This document shows, in pieces, positions 1 to 12,621 of a stretch of DNA of 64,000 bases. The DNA is from Amphiura filiformis (lineage: Eukaryota > Echinodermata > Ophiuroidea > Amphilepidida > Amphiuridae). The translations under genes were made by a program, and so were the position numbers. The stretch lies in contig NC_092647.1 in assembly GCF_039555335.1 (NCBI RefSeq), positions 12,123,594-12,187,593 of the forward strand, given 5' to 3'. The notes beneath the pieces are model-generated. The model ran no database searches. It worked only from the letters and a program-made list of their open reading frames with translations, and was not told the DNA's origin. Numbering within the stretch: the first letter of the stretch is position 1; every line of letters begins with the position of its first letter.

Positions 1-219
1 ATTGGTGGAGATATAAAAGATCAAATTATTACCAGTGGTGTTGCTCTTATGAAACACATTTCTTTCTTATCGGCTGAACCAAAAATGGCGACTCCGTTAA
101 ATGATGACGTCATCACTCGAATCAAAGCACTCTCTTTATTATCATTTCCTTTTGCTTTGATGGAAAATCCAGATAAAGAAGTCTGTCCCTTGAGTAGAAA
201 GGTTGTATCTGATCCATGA
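1..219 (+). CDS. possible 3'-terminal exon, unknown protein
   Basis: Frame 1 is open from the first base of the window to a TGA at 217-219, giving 73 codons and a stop. The start lies outside the window, so this would be the C-terminal end of a protein or its last exon. The peptide is mixed in composition (for example NDDVITRIKALSLLSFPFAL followed by a charged tail ending VVSDP) and does not look like a microsatellite translation. I do not recognise a family. No polyadenylation signal is obvious just downstream. A chance open frame of this length is possible in sequence of this composition, and it could equally be a transposon tail. It is the only stretch in the window outside mobile elements that reads like ordinary protein. 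Confidence 0.3.
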   Translation: MGGDIKDQIITSGVALMKHISFLSAEPKMATPLNDDVITRIKALSLLSFPFALMENPDKEVCPLSRKVVSDP

Positions 220-559
220 ATTATGGGCAGGTACCGTTTTAATTAGGAAACAGACTAGTCCAAATACATTAAAATATATAGTAGAAAGGCTCCCTGAGAG
301 GCTTTCAATCCGACGTATCCGTTAATACGTTAGTGCTCGTATCTGCTATGTTATTTATATGCAGATATTACATCTTAACTTTGGGTGCACACTGATTTAA
401 AAACAGTTGACTCGCGAATTAAAAGGTAATATATGCTATGTTACTTATTAAAACAATACTGTGTTTTAATTTGGATGGACGTTTGGAATGTACGTACGTG
501 TGTACACCGCACGTGACTTGTTTATCCTGAAAAGCTGAAGTGTTTCAAATTCCCATGAT
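220..559. other. non-coding, nothing recognised
   Basis: AT-rich sequence without a convincing open frame, RNA gene or inverted repeat. It runs into the repeated block that begins near 560. Confidence 0.5.
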
Positions 560-2229
560 TATATATTTATATAGAAGAAGCATTTTCATGACTGTGTATT
601 TAAAAGACGTGTAAACATGTCTAGTTTGAGATAAGTGGCTCATGAGTAAGCACTCAGTAATGTCTGAAAGATAAAAGGATTCGCTCTGGTCTCACCAGTA
701 AAAATGCAATGTCAGTAAAATTAGATACTACCTTCTTACTTAGGATGCGGGTGTATTTGAATAGATGTGAAAACAACTTTCAAATACATGCAGTATCTAC
801 GAGTAAATAACACAGCAGATACATTGTTTTGAATTGGGATGCAAACATTTTTGAATATTTTGGATCCCAAAATACTTTGCAGTATGTGCTTGAAATAAGC
901 AAGTAGACTACTGTGATTTTAAATGAAATAATGGCGCTAATATGTAAACGCACCAAAGCGACTGAAACGTATAAGGTCTTTAAAAGAAGCATTTTCATGA
1001 CTTTGAATTAGGCTGCAAATATTTTAATGAATTTGATTAGTCTGATCCCAATGTATACCGAGGGTTGAGAGCCAGAAAGCCTCAACTCACAATCACCTGC
1101 TCCCACAAAATGATCATAAAGTCGCCATGGCACTATAGAAAATACAGTCCACTAATCATAGAAAACAAAAGACATTGTGGGGGAAATATTGATTTTTGAA
1201 GACCAAAGCAAAAAGCCAACATTGTGCTCATTTTGTGAGTCAAAGTGAGTTACGGCTTTCTGGTTCTGAACCATCGATATAAATGCAGTGTATGCTTGTA
1301 ATAAACCAATGGTAGCGCTTAAGTAGATGCACCTATGCGACTGAAATGTAATGGTCTTTGAAAAAGCAATATGAGACAATGAAAGTGCGTTAATACGGGT
1401 CATGTTACATATTCAGGCATATCTTATAGCTATTTTCTTAAATCTGGAACCAGCTAAGGGGATGGTAAGAGGAGGCGCGAAATATCGTCTCATACAGAGC
1501 ATAATTTAAAAGGTTGTTTGTGTAACTAGTCCCCCCCCCCAATTCACAGTAACGATCAGATATATACCGGGCAGATATTCGACCAGCTTCTTTTTCGCCA
1601 GTTTAATACCAAATTTACCTTGATTATGGGCCAAAATAGTGTGAAATTGTCCTTGTATACGATTAACCATGAAGTATTCCGAGTCAAAATTAGCACTCTG
1701 TTGATCTTCAAGAACATGTAGATAATACAAAGAGACGTTATGCTTTCTTTTTCTTCAAGAAATGATAGGTTTCTTGAACAGTGAGAGCAATATACATTCT
1801 TTGGTGAATATTGTCAGCAATACAATAATAGTTTCGCTTAGAAATATTCTCAATTGCATTTAGGAAAGAAAAAAGGCCAATAATGGCTTTACAACCTTTA
1901 GCTACATGGTGTGCATGTGTTTGCCTCATTTTCATAATACTTTCCTCAAAATATTTATTCAGAACGTTTAATTATTTTTTTAATTAAAATGAATCAGCGT
2001 AATAATTCGCTGATAATACATCCTGTTAATTTAGCTCGTGGTCTATTATATCTAAATATAGTAGCCTAATTATGACAATGATGACAATTTCCATGATTAT
2101 TTCGACAATTTAAATAAATTTACTTTCTAATGATAACCGGTATAATGACAGCTAGACAATGATCTAAATATGTAGCATATGTTACTAATGAGGCTTAATT
2201 ATAATCACGAGTTTGCATTATATATATAT

Positions 2230-3588
2230 AACATCTCACAAAAAGTAACTAACCCCCCCTTAAATAATGACCATTATTCAAATGGGGGTTATTGTATTAC
2301 AAATCTGTAAAATGCGTTGGAAGCAGAATCTATTTCTGCGCATTTTGACACCTCATTTGATACGATAGCCTACTCTCTAAATTACAAAGTCTTATTTTTA
2401 AATCTAAAAGACTTACTTTTAAATCTAACAGAGACTGTTATTAGTGACGAACCCTTTGGGATCTAAATTAAGTCTTTGTTAAGACTTAAAATTTTAAAAC
2501 CACAAAAGACTTAAAATATAAATCTCTTAGACTTGAAATTTAAATCTTTTCAGTTTGACCTTTAAATCTTTTCAAGATTTACTTATAGATAAATCTTCTT
2601 GAGATTTAAAATTTGCAAAGGAGTTGGGACGCAGAAAAAACAACAACACAGACTCAAAATGTGCAATTTATTCAGGCAAACATTGATCTCTTTTATTGCA
2701 GCTCCATAATAAACACATTGAATAACATCCAAACATAATATCATAATACTAGTAATTGCGATATGTGTCAAATGCAGAAATTGAATCCTAGGTGTATAAT
2801 GCATAGGTAAGCTTATACAGCAGAAGCACAGACTACTACCTCGGCGATTGAAGATAATGTTCACATTTGCCCTTCGTGCACATGCACAACAATGTAAGCT
2901 TTCTCATGGAAGTTATAGTCACTGACATTGGCAATTACAGCATCTGGATGCCATTCTGCAAAACAAATTCGTCCATATCACTTCATTCATTCGCTCGCCA
3001 CCACACGAAATCGCAAAAGAAAGATGGCGGCTGAGCAGTCCAGGAAAACGTTTCGATTTGATCACGTGCACGCACCATCGCGTTGTGATTGGTTTACTGT
3101 TTAAGTCTTTCGAAAGATTTAAAAATAGAATTTCTTTTTCCCGATCCAAAAGAAAATTTAAATCAAACCTCGCGTAAAATAAATCTTAAAGACTTAAAAA
3201 TTTTCAAGTCTCAACTAAGATTTAAATTTAAGTCTTTTTAATTTAGAGAGTAGAAAACAATAAAACACCGGTCAATTTAATGTAGTGAGGTCCAGATTTG
3301 AAAGTACAAATTTTTACAATACAAAAACACTGAGATATCATTACACAGATTTCCTTCCATTACAATGAATGCAAAATCAATAGAATTTACTGCAACTTTC
3401 AAATATTGGGTTACATTGATTTAAATGTACGCTGTGACGTGAATATTTAGTAAATTGCTACAAATGAGGTGTCAAAATGTGCAGAAATAAATTCTGCTTC
3501 CAACGCATTTTACAGATTTGTCATACAATTACCCATTTTTGAATAATGGTCATTATTTAAGGTGGTTAGTTACTTTTTTTGAGATGTT
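2230..3588. mobile_element. 1.36 kb inverted-repeat DNA transposon, non-autonomous
   Basis: The left end AACATCTCACAAAAAGTAAC and the right end (reverse complement AACATCTCAAAAAAAGTAAC) begin inverted repeats of about 130 bp, which continue through the segment reading TAAATAATGACCATTATTC. The matching place in block copy 2 (near 14080-14090) reads straight through, so this is an insertion. The flanks suggest a short TA or TATA duplication. No transposase frame is visible. A second element is nested at 2370-3253. A 194-bp relative lies at 6432-6625. Confidence 0.8.
2370..3253. mobile_element. nested 0.88 kb element rich in GACTTAAA motifs
   Basis: Its ends are CTACTCTCTAAATTA and the inverse TTAATTTAGAGAGTAG. 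Inside, the words GACTTAAA, AAATCTTT and AAGATTT recur in both orientations, mainly at 2385-2620 and 3100-3240, so both flanks could fold extensively. It sits inside the 2230-3588 element. Short open frames at 2583-2864 and 2919-3149 (minus) show no recognisable domain and I do not call them genes. Confidence 0.65.
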
Positions 3589-4559
3589 TATATGTCCAAT
3601 TATACCAAATAAGGACAAAGACGCCAAAGTTGAGTCTAAAAAATACGAATATTGTCGTGAAAGTTGAGTTTTAGTTGATACTTTATAGACTACATTATAG
3701 TCTCCAACAGAAAACTTCTTTATAGTTGCCGTAGTGCTGCAGGTGATATACTAATGATGATAAATATCAAGTTAAATTTCCATTAAAGGAATCACATATA
3801 AACACATCTTTGAAATGGATTCTATTTTCGTATTTTACAACATATGTGCAAATGTCATGGCAAATTAATTTGGTTATTATATTGTCATAATCGGCAAATC
3901 GTAGTATCTATTTTAAAACCACATTAGAAATGTTACCTGAAAGGCGGTTTTTTCTACATCAGCTTGCACCCAGAATAATTTTAGTATTTTTAAATACTAA
4001 AACATTTAAACATTTTTTGATTTGGGAGGTAAAAGTAAAGTAAAGATAAATGAGGCGAACCTGTATACAGTAAGCCAAAGAATTAAGGTACCAGTTATGT
4101 TCACTCCCTGTATATATGTCATAATTGAAACCAGAAGCCAACAGCTGAATCTTTTAGCTTAAATTTAAGGCCTCGTTTGTTGAAATTGTTCAAGAAATAA
4201 AGACACGACGATCCAAAAACCCAAGGAAGATTCCAATTTAAAAGTTGCTGTTTGCTCCATTGCATGCCATATTGATTTGTACACAACGCGGTCGCTAACA
4301 AGAGAACTAATGCCGTGTTTCCATTGATTAGCACGTGAAAATTAGCGTCGTGTTTTCATTGGTTAGAACACAAAAGTGCAACTTTTGATTTCGATTCTTT
4401 ATTAGGTCTTAGATCTTTAATTCTGAACCAATTTCAACAAATAAGGTCTTAAACCAGAGCTAATGAGTACAGGTATTGGCTGTTTGTTTTAATTTGGACA
4501 TATTTGTCTTTATTTAGGATATACAAGGGTAAACACAACTGGTACCTATAATATTTTGG

Positions 4560-4858
4560 CTTACTGTAAAGAGTAAACGGAGTGCAAATCTCTCTTTCAT
4601 TGGCGATTGGACCCGACTCCTCCATGTAGTATTGCTGTAGGGGGATCGCTACACCTCCTCCACAGCGATTCTGTTACCTTCCCAGCATTTAAGCATGCCG
4701 GTACCCATTTATACACCTGGGTAGAGAGGAGTAATCGAGATAAAGTATCCTACTCAAGGGCACAACACGATGGCGTCGCCGGAGCTCGAACCCGTAACCT
4801 TTCTATTATGATTCAGAGCCCGTTCTGCTCGGCCACCGTGCTCCCAATTTGGGATTTG
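4560..4858 (-). mobile_element. tRNA-derived SINE, minus strand
   Basis: Read on the minus strand from about 4855, the sequence begins like a leucine/serine-type tRNA: a GTGGCCGAGC A-box region followed by the B-box word GGGTTCGAGCTCC near 4790. The downstream body contains GTGCCCTTGAGTAGGATAC and ACCCAGGTGTATAAATGGG. I associate that body with the widespread conserved core of animal SINEs (MetaSINE-like); this assignment is from memory. The 96-codon plus-strand frame across it is a shadow. The element borders the MITE at 4902 closely. Confidence 0.65.
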
Positions 4859-4901
4859 AGAGGTAATGTTATAAATATTCAACGTAACTTTAAATGATAT
4901 A

Positions 4902-5360
4902 GGGTCCACAAGTTATAAATTCCCCCCTAAATACGTTTTAGAATAAATCGAAAAATATTTGAAGAAATGCAAACATGTAAAAAGGTATGGGTAGCCTTAT
5001 TTGTTTTACACAAAGTCACAATGGTTCATTGTGTAAAAAAGAAACCGTTTTAAACAGTGCTAAAAGTTGCATCTGAGTCCATAGGATTCAACTCTCAAAC
5101 GATACAGCAGTCAGCCAGGTCTATTCATGTGTATGTTACAGAAAACCTGACTGTTATGCACTCACGTGCAACTTTTAAAACGGCCTCTTTTCTTACACAA
5201 TTAACCATTGTGATTGAACGCAATGATGTGTGACGCTACAAATTGGTCCACATGTGTAAAACAAATAGGGCTATACATACTTTTTTACATTTTTACATTT
5301 CGTAAATATTTTTTGACTTATTTTAAAAAGTATTAGGGGGAACTTATAAGTTGTGGACCC
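4902..5360. mobile_element. 459-bp foldback MITE with TA target
   Basis: Ends GGGTCCACAAGTTATAA and its inverse TTATAAGTTGTGGACCC are flanked by TA on both sides. The inverted homology extends inward through the TTGTTTTACACAAAG and CAATGGTTAATTGTG-like segments, so nearly the whole element is a hairpin. TA duplication fits the Tc1/mariner superfamily or its relatives. No coding capacity. Confidence 0.8.
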
Positions 5361-5662
5361 TACAGTATTTCCTAAAATCGCATGTGACGATGAATACGAA
5401 GGAAAAGATAAAATAGCACTCATTTAATAGGGGTGGTTAAAATGTTCCACCCGGTGCATAAAACAACAGCAAATGACTCAGGCTATTATGGGACCAGCAT
5501 TAGTTTATTTGCATGCTTTTCATATGGCTCACTACCACCATAAACGGTTGTATAGAGGTAAAACATAGTGATTTTTATATTACTATAACCAATAATATTC
5601 GATGGTTCAAATCCGAGTGTGCTGGGAATCGTTACTCGGGAATTTGATGATACGTTCTTGTT

Positions 5663-6431
5663 GTGACAAACCACACATGCGTGTAATAAATGTCAGTTTG
5701 GAAATAACGGAAATCGAATAATTGAATTAGTAAATATTTTATATATTTTACTTCAGCAAAGTAAAGAGAAAAGAATGAATATTATATTTGAACATTTCCT
5801 GTTTGAACAAGAATTGCAAAAGTCATAACTATATTTATTATTTGTTTTGGCAGTAAGGGCATCAGACTTTAGTGCAAGAGGTCGCGAGTTCGAGAACGGA
5901 TGATGTTAAAAAAGTGTTCTCGTAAAATGCTTGGTTTACCCGTACGTTAGTAGATGTATCGGTAACGAACTGTCAGAATTAAAAAATGATTTTAAAAAGA
6001 ATTTAAAATGATCAAAAAATAATTGTTGGTATTCATCTTCTCTTTTGTTCAAATTAAGGGGTCTGCTTGCTCCAAAACATGGGTCTTACCTGGCGACGGA
6101 GGGAGCATCACGGTCACTTGAATTAGTTGCCTCTCAACGGATCACACACATGTGACAGATATTTACGTAAAACATAAAACGAAAGTAATGAATAAGCCGA
6201 ACAAGTGAATAAATGAATAGTATATTTAGAATTATCCATAATCATGGAATGACAGAACAAGGAGAATAAGTAAATATTGTTTTATTTATTGTTATTACGA
6301 CAAAGCACGTGGATTTTCACACACATGAGTGTAGCTGTTTACGTTTGAAAAAATGAAATGAAATGTTATAATCTGTAATCATGAAATATTTATTAAATTA
6401 ATCAGAATAAAAGGAATAAATGAATATTATA
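5663..6431. other. non-coding block sequence; possible decayed tRNA-like relic
   Basis: AT-rich part of block copy 1. Near 5858-5900 a stretch resembling a lysine-type tRNA arm (CAGACTTTAGTGCAAGAGG followed by GCGAGTTCGAG) may be the head of an old SINE. No gene is visible. Confidence 0.3.
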
Positions 6432-6625
6432 AACATCTCAAAAAAGTAACTAACCCCCCTTAAATAATGACCATTATTCAAAAACAGGTGATTGATTGCA
6501 AATGAGGTGTCAAAATGCGCAGAGATAAATTCTGCTTAAAACACATTTTACAGACTTGTAATACAATAGCCCCTTTTTGAATAATGGCCATTATTTAAGG
6601 GGTTACTTACTTTTTTGGAGATGTT
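6432..6625. mobile_element. 194-bp MITE, relative of 2230-3588
   Basis: Ends AACATCTCAAAAAAGTAACT and the inverse. It is essentially the two terminal repeats of the larger element joined with the middle lost, including the TAAATAATGACCATTATTC segment in both orientations. It looks like a deletion derivative mobilised by the same transposase. Confidence 0.8.
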
Positions 6626-8074
6626 TATTTAGAATTGTTGTTGTGGCAAACCAATTGCCCTGTAAATGAATATTATATTTACAGTAAGTTGTGGCAAATC
6701 AGTTACCCTATTTGTCTTTGACACATGTCAATTGGATGTTTACGTTTTGGAAGAACGGAAATCGACTATTATATTAGAAATCGTCAAGTATTTGACGTGT
6801 GCAAAGTAAATAGAAAACAATAATTGAATATTATATTTAAACATTTCCTGCTTACAATAGTCCTTTTTTCCGCTACTTTTAACGTGGGGGGGGCACCGAC
6901 CATGATTGGGATGTTTAAAATTTCGTCCAAGCAGTCCACCCGCTTACTACGCCCCTGGTTTTATAACACCGAACATTGGCTATGGGGATGAGGATGTCAT
7001 GTCGTTGCAATGATTTACTCATGAATATTTATCAGATGTAATAATCTCTAATATTGAATTTTATGCGACAATGACAAGACGAGAAAGAAAAAATATTAAT
7101 CTTCGTCTTAATAAGGTGTGGTAATAGCTTTCCACCGGGCCCGCACCCAAACCCTTTAATTAACCCCCAAATGACTTGATCTATTCATGGGACAACCTTT
7201 GCGTTTAAAAGGCTTATTTCCTACCACCTCACCCGGAGGTAAGGAGATGGAGTCCAGCGATATTAAAATTTGCAAATTTAGATTTTGAAAAGATTTTAAG
7301 TGGTCTGCCATAGACACTCTGTATTATGTTGTCCTGTGTGAAACAACAGAGGGCGTCCTATATGAAACAAGCGACGTCGTAATATCAACCAATTTATTAC
7401 CTTCATATTTGGACCAAAACTTGGTGTAAAGGTTAAAAGTACGTTTTTTGACCTAGGCATATCCTATGTGAATGCATGTATGCTGTTCAATTTTACGAAT
7501 GCACATTTATATTATCACGTTGTTGTAACGTCATTTGAAGAATGATGGTACTTGAGTTTTAGTATCTCTGGATAGCGACGACCTATATATCCAACAATCA
7601 AACACTACCTAACATTAGAGCAGCATGGTGTGTATAGGAATCCAAAGACTCAGTAAAGCATACCTAACTTTACCTCAGCTCTGTATAGACAGACAGTATG
7701 AAGCTTATAATTATGCCAAAAGTATTGCTGTTATATAAAGGTTATCACACATAAGGTCCCAAGAGGCTAACTTAGAGCGTTTTAGGATACCTATGCGAGA
7801 ATTCGTATCTATAATATGATGCAAAAATCTCACCATCGATTGGGTAAGTTTACGTGGGATGATTTTGTCAATCGGATCACTCACCTTTAAGATGTTCTCT
7901 CCTCGTACATCTGAATGTTTCATCCTTAGGGTTTGTACATGTCTTATATATGAAAGAAAACAAGGTGACATGTTATCTCTTGGCTTATATAGCATGTATA
8001 GCATGGGCTGGTTATTTTCTTGGTGATATAAGAAGTAGTTCGCAGTCATTCATTCATTCCCATATTCATTCACA

Positions 8075-8076
8075 CT

Positions 8077-8111
<35 letters not shown>

Positions 8112-8113
8112 TT
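8075..8113. repeat. (TTTA)n microsatellite, short allele
   Basis: About ten TTTA units. The same locus in the two other block copies is far longer (19985-20095 and 23766-23897), so this is an orthologous microsatellite with very different lengths. Confidence 0.9.
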
Positions 8114-9729
8114 GCCGGAGTTCCCCTTTAATTTAAAGCAACATTGTAACAGTTTTGGCCACTTTCAGATATGTGGTCTTTTAAAGCCAAATAAAACGAG
8201 GTAAAATGAAAGAAAATCGCTATTACATTCTACCGTATAGATCGTGATTGTAAGTTTCGTTAGGGATAAATCGGCGAATTTGACTGGCTGATCTAGACTT
8301 TTAGGATTCCGAGATTTTGTTGTTAACATATAACATAGCATTATAGATCATTAAAGTACATGTGTATAAACCGTGGCTACCACATCGATAACGTTGTTGA
8401 ATATTGTGTTGATTCACAATACGATGCGCCTCCAGCGTTTGCTAGGGAGAAGTCAAAATACCCAGTGCATAATGGGAAATTGTCGACATCCAAAACCCGC
8501 GTAATACAAATACAACACAGGAACAAAATGTGATTGTGTGTTTAAATGTCAATATAACGATGTTATACACGAATACACAGTAAAACAGTATAATTTACAA
8601 TCATATTAGATGCATTTTCTATCTATTAATCACACCGAATCATCCGTGGAGCTGTTTTCAAAATCAATGTTATCACACTCGCGTGGAATTCCAATGGTGG
8701 CAAGAACGCCGATGTCGACCCTGAAGGTCATAAATTGGACTGTCAAGACAACCACTGGCAGCGCATCGTATAGAAAATCGCCAGAATTGTAAGTCTCGCC
8801 ATGTATTTAAGACTTATCATTGGTTGATTGCCATCCATCTTTCACCTCGTGATTACATTTCTACACAAATAGACAGTTAATATTTATATACTAGCAAACA
8901 GGTAAGGAAAAAACCGAATGATTATAGGAAGTAATCAAGCCAACAAACAACACACACAGCCGTCAACAATAGTTACAATAAGCAGACTTTATTTTAATAA
9001 TTTTCGTAATCTCAGCTTGCCAATTCTGAATCTGTGCAGAATGGCCTTCTACATGGTAAATTAGTCATTAGACTAATTACTAATTATTCTGTCATTGTTT
9101 TCAATGACAACAAGAAGATGATGCCATTAGGTTTGTTATTTTAATGGCAAATTATTATATTTAAATAGCTTTCAGTATTCAGGTCTTAATTTCAAGGTCA
9201 CAATTGCCCGATGAGATATCAATCACGTTACATTTTGAAGAAGAAAAACGTTGGTACGAGTAGCTGATGTGGTATAGGTTTTGGGCACTGTACTAGAAAC
9301 GAGATTCTACCATTACAAAAAGACTGTTATCATGGTTATAATATATCGGTAGAAATCAATTGCATACCCGAGAATCTAGGTACTAAAGGTACTTGTTAAA
9401 ACTCCGTTAATTCTCCCCTTGGTCACAAGGCTCCTCCACTTGGACATAATTCGCAGTGAGCGTCGGGAGTGGATAAGGAAAGATTTGGATATCATCATTG
9501 AACATTAGAGGCGTTCTTCTTATTGTAACTGCAAGTCTAAGGGAAACAATCGGTTGTTTCCATTAAAAGTGATCCAAAGCTATGACCGGGGACAGATGTT
9601 AAATTGATATTTCCGACCTCCATACGCATTGTTAGATTGGAAATTCTATTAAAAAATGATCTCAATCGATCATCATCAACTATATCATAACTGAAGATAA
9701 TGATTTTCGTCGAAATTTCACAAGTAAAT

Positions 9730-11831
9730 GGTCAATTCCAGCAAAAGCGGACAAAATTCTCTCTATGTTAACTTTCCACTTTAAAATGTCATTAATAAAG
9801 GAAATCACGTTATTGATGGAGCATATCATGTCACGTCCAATGTGCTCTCTTTGTGCATATAGGCCTTTACTAGCAAGTCATACCAGGGGACAAGTTATGA
9901 TAGCTTAAATGAATTGGCGTTACCCACGAATTCAAAGATAAAGCACCATATATGTCATTGAATGTCCTTCAATCAAAATGAAATTATTGCCGTTAGAAAG
10001 ACGTTTGCATGATCTCTCATCATATGTAAAACGATTGAATTCCACTAAAGTTTGTGGACTCGAGAGGCCATTAAGTCAATTTGGCTAATAATTTTGTTAC
10101 CCGCGTATCAAAAATAAAATGATCGTTCTGGAAAATGTTAAGTGAATATGCCATAAATGACTATATCATGAAACGAAGTTTCTTTCTATAATTCTGAGGT
10201 CCAAGTGATTATTTTATGCAAATACGTTTTACCCATAAAATTCCATAAAATCAAATTTGACGTTACCCACGTATCAACTGTTACCCACGAGTCCAGCAAA
10301 TATAATTGCCATAACTTAAATTAACATTTAATGACTTTGGACACTGAATTTAGTTTGACAAGCGCTTAAAATTGTAAATCGTAAAAATACGTTCACCGCT
10401 TTAAAAAAGAATCTACGACGGTTTAAACTTTTGTTACCCACGAATCCCGAATAGATGCTAACCTTGAAAAATAAGGAGATTGTTTATTTTAAGTTTAAAT
10501 CAGCACATATTCAAGCCATGGGTATGCTATAATTTTGACAGTACTTACAATTTATACACCTAAGAAACGCAAACCCCAAACGGTACTATATTACTTATAG
10601 CTTTACCCACGAATTCGGCGTTACCCACGAATCCAAGGATTTACTCGTAAATTATATGTTTATTATGCATCATTTTGAAAACATGCGAAATAGGTTCCAA
10701 AACAGTCCTGTTTAATAGCGTCCTCTTGAAGGTATACTGAAGCTGTATCATGAAGTTTTGATTGAGTATCCTCAATTATCATTTTTTGGGTAAATGCAAT
10801 TGGTTAGAGAAACGGGAATCATTGAAACACAATGGAGGAATAACCGCATGGTGGTTTCCAACCTTCTGTAATATTTTCTATTTTGCCGCTTACCAATACA
10901 TACCTTCAAATATGTGTTACCCACGAACATTTTGGTTACCCACGAATCCCTACTTAAATTATAGTTAACAATGTATTGATAGTGTTTTTAGTTCATAGGA
11001 AATGTCAAACACGAGTTCATAGAATATTGCTGCATGAAAATATGGAATGATTTTACTTAAATAATAATATAAAACTGTTTACTCTGTCTATTTGAATTTG
11101 GCAACTTCATTATTCTCAAAATTTGTATACCCAAAATGCCATAATGATCCATTCTAAATATTCCATGTAGTCAGTATTTTGATTAAAATTCATTTTAGTG
11201 CCATTGCAGCCTGAATTATTGACATACGGAAAAGTATTTTTTTTTAATTAAAAAAAATTAATAGGAATTGCTATTTTCCAGACGCTGTTACCCACGAATC
11301 CATCCGAGACCCTCATCCTGCGACGAGATACAAAATCTAACTTTATATTTATATGAAGCATTTATTCTATCTTTCGAAATATATAATACAGTAATGTTAA
11401 ATGACAGCCACTTTGGAAAGAGTTCGAAGAATTGACACAATCTTAACTGTACACCTGGTTCTTTCTTAAAATTTGTAATAACCAAAATATTTCTTTGTAG
11501 ATATATGTAATAAAATTCTATTTTATGTTCAAAGTCTTCACCGATTTCTAGTGTATATGAGTCACGCATAAAATATTGAAAGATATTAAAGAAAGTGAAA
11601 TTTTATGGCGTACAACAGGTGAAAAATCCTTGAATTCGTGGGTAACATGCATATGCGCATTTAACACTTTATTTGGTCTAGCAAGAAAAGTTATTTTTCA
11701 ATCCGATGGCACTACCACCTGATGATTCACTAGACATGATCGTCTCATTTGATAAGTCTAGAATTGAAAAGGAAAACATTTTCAAAATGGCCCCCAGAGA
11801 GAATTTTGGCCCGCTTTGGCTGGAATTGACC
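9730..11831. mobile_element. 2.1 kb inverted-repeat element with dispersed GTTACCCACGAAT motif
   Basis: Left end GGTCAATTCCAGCAAAAGCG continues into GGACAAAATTCTCTCT. The right end is its inverse with a few differences, giving about 38-bp terminal inverted repeats. Inside, the motif GTTACCCACGAATYC (with minor variants) occurs at 9919, 10096, 10262, 10280, 10433, 10602, 10620, 10916, 10935 and 11287, and inverted at 11632-11646 near the right end. Outside the motif the intervals do not resemble each other, so this is not a simple tandem repeat. No transposase frame is visible and no clear target duplication was found. The motif may be a transposase or host-protein binding site, which is inference. 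Confidence 0.7.
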
Positions 11832-11968
11832 ACATAAGGTGAATAGTTTGAAATTCACTTTCACACTCTCAATGAGCATGATGAGAAACACACATTTTTT
11901 TACTTGTATTGATATGCTTTTGAGGTGTACTTATTATTGGTCTTTTATGTTGTAAAAGGAAAACGTAA

Positions 11969-12220
11969 TATGTGATGCGATCAAGCCAAATCAGTCGGAA
12001 CTCGGCAATATTGATTTTGAGATATAGCCAAACAAAGGACATGTTTCCTTTTGTTTCCTAATGTTTTGGAAACTCTTCAATTGCTCTTTGGAACTGGTTG
12101 TTCAATTTCAATGGGATTTTCTGCAAAATCCAGCTTTATAAATACTTTTTACAATCCTATAGGAAACTGAAAATTTATTATTGCCGAGTTCCGACTGATT
12201 TTGCTTGATCGCATCACATA
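11969..12220. mobile_element. 252-bp foldback MITE
   Basis: TATGTGATGCGATCAAG at the left and its inverse CTTGATCGCATCACATA at the right start inverted repeats of about 48 bp, passing through CAGTCGGAACTCGGCAAT. The centre is unrelated AT-rich sequence. Non-coding. Confidence 0.85.
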
Positions 12221-12400
12221 TGTTTGGTATCTAGATAATTGCATGAATTTACTCTTTCCAAATATGTATCCTTGGGAAAGATATGACGGTTCAAAATGGT
12301 ATCGAGACTTTTGGGATACCTTGTATATTACTTTTAAAATACTACCTTCTTAGTTAGGAGGCGGGTGTTTTCGAATAAACGTGAAACCAACCTTTAAATA

Positions 12401-12621
12401 ACGTAAAACCTCGTCTACAAGCATATAATGAAAGATTAATTAATACGAAACAACCGTTAATATGTCAATGCAAAATATTGGTCTTACAATAACACTTGTT
12501 TGTATATGCTTAATTTATTTACTCAAACTTCACAATGTTATAATTTTGTCAATAGATGGTGCCTGGATTAATTTAGCTTTCATCAAAATTACTCTCTGTG
12601 CTTCTAGACGAGGTTTTACGG
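12401..12621. mobile_element. TA-flanked MITE, family with ACGTAAAACCTCGTCTAC ends
   Basis: The left end reads ACGTAAAACCTCGTCTA and the right end GACGAGGTTTTACGGT. The corresponding place in copy 1 (near 786) is uninterrupted, which proves an insertion. Two more copies occur at 21873-22112 and 27490-27661. Confidence 0.8.

Larger units (their letters stand above)
560..9345 (+). repeat. copy 1 of a diverged multi-kb duplicated block
   Basis: Segments of this interval reappear in the same order further right. 725-1005 matches about 12350-12850 and 22110-22340. 572-720 matches 12830-12975. 1440-2228 matches 12985-14080. 3590-3990 matches 14090-14490. 5480-5650 matches 14680-14708 plus 16968-17060. 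6245-6430 matches 18330-18530. 7510-8250 matches 19360-20530 and 23130-24300. 8940-9345 matches 20990-21310 and 24780-25100. Identity by eye is roughly 80 percent, so the duplication is old. A further degenerate copy of the 780-1005 piece sits at 1270-1380. Non-coding throughout. Differences between copies are mostly transposon insertions, which makes the block useful for finding empty sites. Confidence 0.75.

Noticed and set aside
4607-4897. 96-codon plus frame
   Set aside because: Lies antisense over the tRNA-derived SINE; such frames are common across copies of this SINE type.
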